Assembly (NCBI GenBank): GCA_948470475.1
Contig: OX419342.1
Location: 18,375,016-18,439,015 of the forward strand
Length of the DNA: 64,000 nt
Reading direction: 5' to 3'
DNA from: Galaxea fascicularis
Taxonomy: Eukaryota > Cnidaria > Anthozoa > Scleractinia > Euphylliidae
The notes beneath the pieces were generated by a model. That model saw only the letters and a program-made list of their open reading frames with translations, had not been told where the DNA came from and made no database searches. Positions 1 to 64,000 of the stretch are shown piece after piece (the stretch's first letter is position 1; each line of letters opens with the position of its first letter). The position numbers and the translations under genes are program-made.

Positions 1-939
1 TACTGTGCACAATTTTTTATCTGCTGTTTCTATTACTTATCACATTCAGTCGTTTCCTTGCAATAGTTGAATTCTTCTCTCATCAGGATCTTGCGTTTTA
101 GTTTACCAGGCTGGGTTGATCTAGTCCTTGTTGATTAATCCTGTTGACTGTAACTGCTTCTCCTCCCATTAAATGTAGGTGAACACATCTTTGCGCAAGT
201 GTCACAATAGTGTCTTGGTTTAACCTTTTAGTAGACAGGTAGGGTGAAAAGACTGAGTTAAGGCGATATATAACGGCTTACCTTAAAGTTCAGTTTGCGC
301 CTGTGTTAAGCCTGTAACAACTGAGAAACATTGAAGAAAAAATTCTGCACTATTCTTAAACTTTGTAAAATTGACTACGAAAAACCATTCTTTAATGGAC
401 CAAAGACGAAAACAGTAATTTGATGAAAACGTAAAAACAACTTCCTGTTATATCCAGTTTTCCGACACTAAGAGAATCTTAGGGCGTAAAGCATTTGTTA
501 CAACTAACGGGTCTGTTTGGTAATGACCACAGTTAGTAGAGAAGACTAACTATCAATGGTAATTAATGACGGGCTAATTTGGTTGACTGTTTGAAAGCCA
601 GTCTTTTAAGGGCACACATAACTTTCAGAATTTACAATGTTAGGAACTTTGCCGAACCAGCTCTTCAAAACAGTGTGCCAAGCCTCTCTTCAGTACGAAC
701 TTACCATTCCAATTCCCAGATGTGAAAAACAGTGGAAAATACCCCTAGTATCGGCCAAACATATATCTTCAATGGCTGAACCAAGAATAGTTTAAATTGT
801 TATACCGAGTTTCTTGAAGTTTAAGTCTTGTGTCGACCACCATGAAACGAAGTGTCAAAATTTTAAGCTGACTTAAATAATCTGCATGCATTTTATGACC
901 AGTAAACTTCACACCTCTAGATTTGGTTTAGCTACTAAC

Positions 940-1068
940 CTCCTCCAGTAGTTTTTCTCTCTTCCCCGGGTGAGCTGTTGGACATCCCGCACAAAATCCA
1001 GAAACCTCGGGACACAATACAACTATCGCTAGCGTCAGGATTAACAACACTAAAACGTTTCTCTCCAT
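940..1068 (-). CDS. First coding exon of a small secreted protein (gene runs off left edge)
   Basis: Read on the minus strand, the ATG at 1068 opens 43 codons with a clear signal peptide: MERN, then a hydrophobic stretch (VLVLLILTLAIVVL), then a likely cleavage site near CPEVSG. The mature start is cysteine-bearing (FCAGCPTAHPGK) and the exon ends in a charged KREKLLEE. The exon stops in phase 0 at 940, followed by a good donor (GTTAGT). A TATA box lies about 80 bp upstream, so this looks like a real transcription start with a short 5' UTR. I do not recognise the family. No convincing second exon was found in 1-939, so the rest is probably outside the window. It diverges from the nidogen-like gene, about 8.3 kb away. 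Confidence 0.6.
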
Positions 1069-1146
1069 CTCTTCGAAACGAATGATGCCGCTTAACTCGA
1101 GTATTGTTTAATTGACTCTTACGACGTTCACAGCTAAACGAAGCCC

Positions 1147-1154
1147 TTTATATA
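1147..1154 (-). promoter_or_regulatory. TATA box of the minus-strand secreted-protein gene
   Basis: The minus strand reads TATATAAA, 79-86 bp upstream of the ATG at 1068. With a start site about 30 bp downstream of the box, the 5' UTR would be about 50 nt. Position and sequence fit a focused animal promoter. Confidence 0.5.
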
Positions 1155-4100
1155 CTCCTTAAATAGACTGCAAAAATAAACATACACTGGCAGCTGGTGC
1201 CTGAATCCTTCACACAATTTTTTTCCGGGGAACAACCTTTCTTTTCGATAAATTTACCCGCTGTGATTTTCTTTTCGTTTTTGCTTCACTGCTCACGTAA
1301 CGACGCCAACGTCCCATCGCGACGTCAAAGCGAGGACGCCTGTCCTGCGGTGCTGTTTACGTTTTCAGGTGCACGTAATTATCAAGCAATTTATCGTAAA
1401 TCATTGTTAAGCCCGTAAATAGAAGTCTAGAGAAAGACGAAGAAAAGCGTAGGTTTAAGCTTTAAGCAGTGATCCCGAAACGAATTTTTCTCTTACGTCC
1501 CTTACTTTACACGGTAACTGTGCTTCGGCGGGGAAAAGGAATGTTTGGATTTTAGGGTTGCCATGCTATACATCATTTTATAAGTCGTGATCATTTTCTG
1601 ACATCTGAACACTGGAGTTTACTATCATACTTATACTAAAAAAAAACAGGTGCTTAGCTGAGTTGATTTTCCCATGTTCCCTTTTAACAAAAACACAATA
1701 ATTATTTTGCATAGTTTCCCCTGTATACGTATTTGTTCTTTGAAGTAAACGTTTGCTTTTAACGTTATGCTCAATCTCTGAATTTGGGAGATGACTAGGC
1801 ATACAATTGAGCGTTTCTCATTATTACCAGTCTAAAATTTTCATAATTCTTATCGGGAGTATTATATTGTTCTGTGTGAAAACTCTAATTATTTTTATTC
1901 AAAACAGTTTATTTTCCTCTATCTGTATGAACCAATCTTGCTAAAAGTGTAGACACAACAAACATTTTTGGTTTATTTCTAGCGTTATCCAGACAGTTGT
2001 TTCCAGCAATCGCGAGCTAGACTCACACTTCCAGAAAAAGGTGGTTTCTATAGCAACTCAGCGATTAATGGTACGTGATTTTTGTCTCGACTGTCTGATC
2101 GCTGAGGACTACTTAAAAATAGATTTCCTTCGTTTGTGTAACATGCATCGATGTCTCCGGCATTATCTGCTTGAGAATAACAAAAGTTGACTGGATAATC
2201 GTGTACTTCAACAGTTTTGGTTTCTGGTAAAATCAAGGTTGATAACAAGAAGTTTGAGAACAAGGTTTTGGAACAGACAATTATTTTTGTCACCAACTGC
2301 GAGGCAAATTTCCGGTTCGTTTCCAAGGCATCGTGGACTGTCCTTCTTTAGGAATTTAGTCATTTTTCAAATGGTAAATGTGTAACTGGTAAGGTAATTT
2401 CGAAGAGAAACTAGTCCATCCTCAGAAATTTTTTAAATTCATGGAAAGGAAGGACATTCAGCACTCCTTGAAAGAAATAACAATGTTAAGACCGCATTGG
2501 GACTCTCTAAACTCATGTAACGCCTCGGTCTTGCCATAACTGAGGACTTTGCTAGACAGGAGACAAAAATCATCTTAATTCGATTTTATTTGGGAAGGTA
2601 TTGAACTCCAAGAAATTGAAAAGGCTACATTGAATGCAGAATAAAGTGATGGCGGTTTAAGGTTCAACGAGGATGACGACTCACCAAGGAAAGTGATTCT
2701 AAATTTCACAGCACCTCAACAGGGCTGACTTCCAACGCCTATTCCCTACTGTCTTAAAATTACAATGCATTTAAGATAAACAGAGTTATCCTCCTTTGTA
2801 AGACCGACTCAGGGTCACTATTTTATGCTTCTGTTGCACTATCCCTCGATTTTTTTTTTACTTTGAAGAACTCATTCAAGTGAGCGTATACGAAGACCTT
2901 AAGCTTAGTTGTTACCATCTTAAATAAGGCTTTACAGTCAAAGACAGCCAAGCATTCCTGTCGTTAACAGACTAATATATTCGTTAATGTAAAATTGATT
3001 GCGTTCATGGAGGTGGATTCAACAATCTGTTCATGAAATGAGAAATCGAACATTCAAATTGGGCCTCGATTCAATAATCGCATGTTGATTGGATTAATGA
3101 ACAAAAGCCTTGCCATATATGTATACTAAGTTCCAACTCCTCCTCGGCGGACAGACGAAACAGCTTGAAACCGGCGTATTTTTGAGACAGGGAAGGTTCT
3201 GTTTGGCGCTTTTCGAGAGGAAATTATAGAATTAAACAATCAGGATTTCAGTGCGAATGATATATCAAGGATTTTAGGGTAACCGGTTCGAGGGGTCAAC
3301 GAAATTGTCGACCATTAAAAAAGTAAGATTAATCTGGTTCTTTTCAGTGTAAATATTCACAATTATTGTTCAAAAGAGAAGGAAAATATCGATCGGGGGA
3401 ATCGCCCATGCTTCGATTTGTCCTCTTCAAATCTAGTGGCCTTTTCAAGGAAAACATTAGTGTTAACTAACGTTTAGCTTCCTTTAACTGCTAAACTGAG
3501 AACTATCATAGATAGCGGATTAGACTTACGGCGTTCTTGGCAGGTCAAAATTGTTTCCTGTTATGGATGGGTATAGCGCCCTGGGAAAACTTTCCTTAAA
3601 CATCATAACAGTCTTTGGCATTTCTTCACACCAAGGTGACGCAGGAAGCCGGAAAATTTAAAACAAACATTTGTTTCCGAATTGGCACTCTGAACATCCA
3701 CAAGAATCAAGGGTCGTTTATTTTATTTCCCTATTTTAGTACTATTTACCGCGTTAAAATAGGGTTGCTCCATTACTCACTCATGAGAAACAACACACAG
3801 CCGAAAATTCCTCGATCGATTTGCTTTCAACAAAGGGCTAACGGTTTTTATCCTTTTCGTCTAGCAAAATTCGCATCTTTTTCCGGCCTTATTTTGTTAC
3901 AAAGTATGGCGTTAGGTTAATAACTGTGTATAATTGAGAAAGGACATTGACAGCAAACCTTCTGATCTTATAATTTTCGGCTCCAAAGTCGTCTAAAATT
4001 TGCTGCCATTACTGAAACTCGTTTCTTATGAGCCCACAATCGAACATCAGATTTCGTAATCATGACGTCAGAGGCTTAACTTTCGACTTAAATTCCTCTG

Positions 4101-5187
4101 TTATTATTGAGTTTTCGTACGAAATGTCTAGCTCCTCCGAGATCGACATGTCCGATAATTCCAGTGAAAGCAGCCGAGAGGACAGTGAAGTTTTCGAGAT
4201 GGCCAAATGGCGTCACTAACTGTAATTTGCATCTAAACCTCCACTCAGATTAGATTTGGGCCAAGGCTAAGAAATCTCGAACAAAACTGTCGGAAAAAAG
4301 TACTACCAATATTTACCAATAGGATTGAAATTTCGCAAGATGAAGAAGAAAGTCATATTTTACAGGAAAAAGTAAAAATATCGAATATAAAAAATTTCAC
4401 CGCAGGGGCACTGACTGAAGATGAAGCTTTGGAATCGTCGTGAATCGGACGATACATGCCACCGACATGCAAGGGAATAGCAATGAGTTCAACCTTTGAG
4501 TCTGCCTTGGTGTCATGTTCGTTAAAATAAACTCCGTGGGCGTTTCTTTCATAATTAATTACGCCAGCTTGTCTATCTTAAGTCAGATATACTCTTCAGT
4601 CTAGTTGGATAAGCTAAATCTCGGCTAATCAGAGGCGAATCCACAGCGGCCGAAAGAAATTAGCTGTTTATTACAACGATGACTAGCATGAAAGGATAAA
4701 CCGAATTTGTAGGATGTTAAGAGAGGTAAGAACTTGCTTGCTTCCTCTGGTCGTAAACAAAGTCTAGCAAATTAGCCAAAATCCGACTTTAAATCATTCG
4801 CCTTTGAGAGCCTGCTCGCAGGCTGTTAAATCCTTACTAAGAAATCGCGTTTAATTGTGAACATAAACTTTTTCAAATGCAAAGAGCTCGAAGACGCTTC
4901 TAAACTATTATTTGGCATACTCATGCAAGTGGTGCAAAGAAGAAACACAAAGAAAATAGCTTAAAAGAAAAGCACAAAAACCACACTTCTTTGACTAGTG
5001 TTTCGTTCATGACGGGGGGAAGATTACTTTGGATTCTCAACAAGCGCAATAAAAAACGCGCGTCATGCTTCTCCTCATGGACGAACAACACCTGGGTTTC
5101 TTTATTTTTGTAAAAACACAGGCATCCCACTGTATATCGTGAGATCATCCTGACAACTAGTGCATGTACTATTTTTATCTGTATTTT
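1155..5187. other. Intergenic, no supported gene
   Basis: Only short random-looking open frames are present and no splice-framed exon could be defended. I saw no obvious mobile element or tandem array. Confidence 0.5.
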
Positions 5188-5730
5188 GAGGGTCCCCTAT
5201 ACCACTTTGCAAAATGCATTCACGTAAAAGTATTGAGACTTTTCACGCGTCACAGACAATTCCCAAAATTCGTTCACATTAACGTTCAAAAATCGAGCAA
5301 TTCACATTACACGTTAAATTAAAAAATACATTCGCGGATTTATGGTCCACGTCGAGTAACCTCTTTAGGCCTTTAGGCTCCAAAACTAGCTCGTTAGCAC
5401 AGTTTTTTTGCTTGTATTTCGTGGTTTCCTGTCAAACGGTTCTCTGTCATACACCTTTCCGTTATTCCGTGCTCATGCTCTCATGTACGGATCAGAAAAC
5501 TGAAAATAACTTTAAATTCATTCACGCAAAACAAGCTTAAGAATCACGTTTAATTCAAGTCTTTATTAATTAACGTGTTACGCTTAATTCAAAAACCGCT
5601 TTCACGCGTACGTACAAATGGTCTTGATGTGGCCAATCACGAATCACGAATAAATAAAAAACCTAAATCACGTTTCAAGAGAAAAAAATAATCCCAATCA
5701 AGTTTCACGAAAAAAGTATAGGGGACCCTC
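5188..5730. mobile_element. MITE, copy 1, 15-bp terminal inverted repeats and 6-bp TSD
   Basis: The 543-bp element starts GAGGGTCCCCTATAC and ends with its exact inverse GTATAGGGGACCCTC. It is flanked by the direct repeat TATTTT (5182-5187 and 5731-5736). The interior has many TTCACG/CGTGAA-like subterminal motifs and no coding capacity. A second copy with a different 6-bp duplication lies at 46953-47516. A 6-bp duplication is uncommon among cut-and-paste superfamilies (IS3EU- and Dada-type elements are candidates); the superfamily is inference. Confidence 0.85.
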
Positions 5731-5949
5731 TATTTTGATGTTAGCGAAACTAAAACCGACTTAAAATCGTGACCTTGTGACTGAGCAACACGGGTTCGAG
5801 GGTTTAATACAGCAACTGCAAGGGTGTATCGTTTTATCAAAACGATTCGGTATTTTATAAATATAAGGATTTTTATTTTCGTGCATTCTATTTCTAGCGA
5901 ATACTGAATTTTGCGATTGTTTTTGCGTGATCACGAAAATAACTATGAA

Positions 5950-6424
5950 TAAGGTAGCCTGCGATCAATGAAACCATGCGGGCCGATGCGCATCATTTTT
6001 CCTTTTCTTTCATATAATGAGGCCTTGGTTGAATCAGGCCTAACTAAACTTTCAGACCGCAGCCAGGAACTAGTTGATAAACTATTTAAGAATGTTTTAC
6101 AGAACGAACAGAACAAGCTCCATGAACTTCTTCCTGCTCGCAACACATGTACTTTTAACTTAAGAAATATGCGGAAGTTTAAGCCAGCTTTTTAAACGAA
6201 CAGGCTTCGTAATAGTTTTATTACCTTCAACGCCCTTAAGGCTTGAATGCGTTTTGTAGATCCTTAAAGCTCTTCTATATACCTTTTTAAAACATATATA
6301 TATATAGCGTTCTTATTTGTTGTTTCAAATCACTTGTAGGCTTTTTAATGTAATTATCATATTCAATTTTTTGTAAATAATCGTATAATTCAACTTTTAG
6401 TTGCAAATCGGTTATAAATAAACG

Positions 6425-6492
<68 letters not shown>
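5950..6492 (+). mobile_element. 5'-truncated LINE 3' end with ATCT tail
   Basis: An open frame at 5968-6195 encodes a typical LINE reverse-transcriptase C-terminal tail (motif LLPARNTCTFNLRN, followed by a short basic end). Downstream is a 3' UTR ending in about 17 ATCT units at 6425-6492, the usual simple-repeat tail of CR1/L2-like elements. The 5' part is missing. Confidence 0.7.
6425..6492 (+). repeat. (ATCT)n microsatellite
   Basis: About 17 uninterrupted ATCT units form the 3' tail of the preceding LINE fragment. Confidence 0.9.
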
Positions 6493-6651
6493 CCATGCGT
6501 CCCCCAAAACCATACACTGATATATGGTTTTAGGGGACGCAGCCTCAAAATTAGAGACGTTTGTATGGATTTTGAGCTATGTTTCAAGGTCCATAACTTG
6601 GTCTCTGTTCAACCTAAAAGAATCAAACTTGGTCCGGCAAACGACCAATCT

Positions 6652-6678
6652 AATAATAATAATAACAACAACAACAAC

Positions 6679-6722
<44 letters not shown>
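6652..6722. repeat. (AAT)n/(AAC)n microsatellite
   Basis: Mixed AAT and AAC triplets, the tail of the minus-strand LINE. Confidence 0.85.
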
Positions 6723-6725
<3 letters not shown>

Positions 6726-6810
6726 ATCACTTATATAGCGCAACGCTTCTCAAGGATCCAGCGGCGCTTTAAAATAAAAATGATAGAAATATAAAATCAA
6801 TTAAATAGTA

Positions 6811-7201
6811 GATTAAAGATGAAACAACAAACACATGATAAATTAAATGTTTGGAGAACTCGGAAAAAATCCGAGCCCCAGGTGGGATTTGAACCCACGA
6901 CCCTCCGTGATCTAGTCGGATGCTCTAACCACTGAGCTACTGGAGACTCTATGGTGAGCAAGGGTCAATTTGTGGGTCTCAACTGGAACCGCATCACGCG
7001 GCTACACAGCCAAGTAATGACTGGCACATATAAACTCACTAACAGCATCACGCTGTCACACTAAATCATATCAACGATGCAGCCAACCAACCTCCAAAGT
7101 GAGTATATTAAAGATGAAACAACAAACACATGATAAAGGGTCGTGGGTTCAAATCCCACCTGGGGCTCGGATTTTTTCCGAGTTCTCCAAACATTTAATT
7201 T
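6811..7201. mobile_element. Retroposed tRNA-derived SINE composite with inverted module
   Basis: A minus-strand tRNA-like unit (A box about GTAGCTCAGTGGTTAGAGC, B box GGGTTCAAATCCC; region 6878-6950) is followed rightward by SINE 5' sequence, then by a direct repeat of the left edge (6812-6840 and 7107-7137), then by a plus-strand copy of the B-box/3' module (7138-7199). The two 3' modules form a perfect inverted repeat of about 62 bp. The whole is flanked by ATCAATTAAATAGTA at 6796-6810 and 7202-7216, a 15-bp target duplication typical of LINE-driven retroposition. The tRNA-like fold has mismatches, so I do not call a working tRNA. Confidence 0.75.
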
Positions 7202-7461
7202 ATCAATTAAATAGTAAATGAAAAAACTTATAACAAATCACTGAAAGAACTGCCTAAATAGATGGGTTTTAAGTTTAGACTTAAATGTTTCTAAGAGTTC
7301 CACCTGCCTAATGTCATCCGGTAGAGCGTTCCACAAAGTGGGAGCTCTATGGGAGAACGCCCTATATCCGTATATTTTGAGATTACATTTAGGTACGATT
7401 AAGAGTTTTTTCAAGACCAATCTCAATGTTATCTTTCATGTGATGGTGTCAATTTATCGAT

Positions 7462-7606
7462 AGCCTGCGAGCAAGCTCTCCACTGGGGTCTCACGCGAGA
7501 TTTTCGAGCGCGAGCGAAGCGAGCCGCGAGAGGATTGGGGCGGGGTCGCTTCGCTCGCGCTTGAAAATCTCGCGTGAGACCCCAGTGGAGAGCTTGCTCG
7601 CAGGCT
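7462..7606. mobile_element. Foldback element with 11-bp target duplication
   Basis: The 145-bp element is almost all inverted repeat: about 60-bp arms beginning AGCCTGCGAGCAAGCTCTCC and ending with the inverse, with a GC-rich centre. It is flanked by AATTTATCGAT at 7451-7461 and 7607-7617. A related short palindrome (AGCCTGCTCGCAGGCT) occurs near 4809-4824. The long duplication suggests a MULE-like foldback; the superfamily is inference. Confidence 0.75.
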
Positions 7607-7617
7607 AATTTATCGAT

Positions 7618-9423
7618 TACTTCAAATTTGAAACTCGCCCCAGTTCCCTTTTGAATTTCGGAACGGCCAATTGAACACAGAGGTTCAAAACGCCGCGAAA
7701 ACAAATGAGCGAAATAAAGACTCCCTTGCTGATTCTGAGCCTGGGTATGTTCTTACCATATCATGCCCTTAAAATTTGGTTCATCTCAGCCTCAACGTTC
7801 TTATAAAAAAATCGTAAACAAAATAACTGAGAACAAAAACAACAGAATGGTTTGTGCCATTTCTTCAGCGTGTCACAAATTAAAATTTGTGTCTTGCATG
7901 AAGTGGCTGAACTGTATTTACACGTAGTCGTTTGGAAAGAATAACAGCATCACGCAAGCGCGCGCGTTTTACGCTTGCACATCTGGCTCGCGCGAAACGC
8001 GGGCCACAGACTTATGCAACTTAACTATATGACTAAGTAACTGTTTTCAGGTAACCCTTTCACTGCCTGGAGTGATTAAAGTGTAACTTCTCCTCACAAT
8101 TTCAAGACATTATAAAGCAAAAAAGGTGTTGAGAATAGACAAATTTATCATCTTAAGTAATTTACAATGAAATGTATGGCAGCTTGAAGGGAGAATTGCT
8201 AATCAGATCTTGGAAGTTAAAGTGTTAAAATTAAGGCCAAACTTTCGGAGACTTGAAGTCTAGTCGCGTCTTTAGAGCAATGCTTTTGAATTAGACACTT
8301 GCTGTGTGTCGGCAGAGTTAGCGGCTAGCGGATATTTTTACAGGAAATTTAACCGGATATAAAACACTCTGACTCTGATGTTCTCACATCAACACAACAC
8401 GTCTCTTGCATGCATTAAAACAAATGCTATTAGAAAGCGGATTCGGCTGGATTATAAACATTTTTATTGTCGACTCCAGTATTCTTTAAGGGGGAGGGCA
8501 AGCTGGATCAAAATCGTCCACTTCCCAAACCTATTCTTCCGCCTCCCGAGCCTTCAACTTTTATTTCTCAGCAGTCATTCTTTCAAGAACACTGTCCAGA
8601 AATCGATGTAAACATGATAGTCCTCGAAACTTGACGTTGGGTTCACTTCAACAGAGTTTTAATTATACGAGAGGGGTGAAACGTATGACGCTTGATGTGT
8701 TTGTCTTTCAGGCTCTGCAGACTGTATGACGGATTGAGGATTTTCTTATGTTAATTCGCAGATTTGCATCGACGAGAAGGGAAGGGCTTATTATTACGAC
8801 TCTCAGGTGGAATGCAGACTCTGGAGTCCACTTCTACTTTATCCGATAATTTCAAGAATAATTCCAAACTTCGATAATGAGATTCACCATAAATCATCTT
8901 GTATTCAAGATGTGAAACCAACCGGAAATTGACGACCGCAAAAAGTAACGACCCAACAGAGAATGTCACGAGATTGATTAGCGAAGGATGTTCAAGCAAC
9001 CTTTCTCAATAAAACCTTTTCACCTTTCCTCTAATTTGAAAAGACAGTCAATAAAAATGACCCAAAATGTGGCGACAGAGGTCTAATACGGCCCTCTACC
9101 ATCGAGACACATTTTTAAACGCGCCAAATCTGCGCTAATCCAAGGCAGGACGAGAAATTTCGCGACGAAATTGATTTCCTTTTGTTCCATTTGATTCTCC
9201 CTGACCTCATCTGAATGCAGGCGTCAACGGACTAATGAATTTTGGATTGTTTGTGTCATGTCAAATTGATTGTCTTCACAATGCCCCGCCTGAGTTTCAG
9301 TCAACACGATACATAATCGTGCAGTGTTCACTTACAGAATCTCCTCGCGCGCTTTCTTACACGCGCAAACGATCGATGCTTGATTGGAAAGTCGGAAATT
9401 GTGACCAGCGAGCTTTGTAGAAG
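7618..9423. other. Intergenic / upstream region of the nidogen-like gene
   Basis: No supported gene. It should contain the promoter and 5' UTR of the large gene starting at 9424, but I see no convincing TATA box close to the start. Confidence 0.45.

Positions 9424-64000
<54,577 letters not shown>

Larger units (their letters stand above)
6640..7440 (-). mobile_element. Minus-strand LINE 3' end, split by a SINE insertion
   Basis: The minus-strand frame at 7238-7426 matches a LINE C-terminus (motif YGYRAFSHRAPTLWNALP). On the same strand follow a 3' UTR ending in GCGCTATATAAG and an ATT/GTT-rich tail (6652-6722). The LINE in intron 40 ends the same way, so the two probably belong to one family. 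The body is interrupted at 6811-7201 by a SINE composite flanked by a 15-bp duplication of LINE sequence. Confidence 0.7.

Noticed and set aside
4028..4219. Acidic serine-rich 63-codon frame
   Set aside because: No start context, splice signal or homolog that I recognise; likely chance.
6878..6950. tRNA gene on the minus strand
   Set aside because: It folds like a tRNA with mismatched stems but is embedded in a retroposed SINE composite.
9235..9420. 61-codon frame just upstream of the nidogen-like start
   Set aside because: No signal peptide or domain; ends at the TAG in front of the true ATG, so at most a 5' UTR frame.

Overview
The window is eukaryotic: genes are split into short exons, introns follow GT-AG rules (two appear to be GC-AG), and most of the sequence is intronic or intergenic DNA full of LINEs, tRNA-derived SINEs, MITEs and simple repeats. 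The repeat types and the extracellular-matrix gene suggest a cnidarian, most likely an anthozoan such as a stony coral. That assignment is inference from style and family knowledge; nothing in the sequence names the species.

Layout. (1) 1-1155: first exon of a small secreted protein on the minus strand (ATG at 1068, TATA box at 1147-1154); the rest of that gene was not found and probably lies left of the window. (2) 1155-9423: intergenic DNA with a 6-bp-TSD MITE, a plus-strand LINE 3' end with an ATCT tail, a minus-strand LINE 3' end split by a retroposed SINE composite, and a foldback element. (3) 9424 to the right edge: one very large plus-strand gene. I reconstruct 46 coding exons (9424-63704; 6,559 nt, about 2,186 residues, still open at the edge). 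The order is signal peptide, NIDO domain, WSC domain, one calcium-binding EGF, nidogen G2 beta-barrel (two exons), then 38 more EGF domains with one exon per domain.

NIDO, EGF and G2 in this order are the nidogen (entactin) hallmark. A WSC domain between NIDO and the first EGF, and a chain of at least 39 EGFs, are not part of vertebrate nidogens. From exon 12 to exon 45 the EGFs alternate strictly between a non-calcium type (DGTCxGVxC) and a calcium-binding type (DxDEC), giving 17 two-exon units. All introns from the NIDO/WSC boundary onward are phase 1, so any module can be duplicated or skipped without a frameshift; only the three introns inside the NIDO part have other phases (0, 0, 2). 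Exons 25-33 contain the most similar units and mark recent duplication.

The introns carry most of the mobile DNA: a nearly complete 1,166-codon endonuclease/reverse-transcriptase LINE in intron 40, several 5'-truncated LINE ends, tRNA-like SINEs (two loci with an inverted extra module and one almost perfect palindrome), TTAA-target MITEs including one that retains a THAP-like coding start (Kolobok-like), a MITE nested inside another, and several foldback hairpins. No prokaryotic genes, CRISPR arrays or functional tRNA genes are supported.
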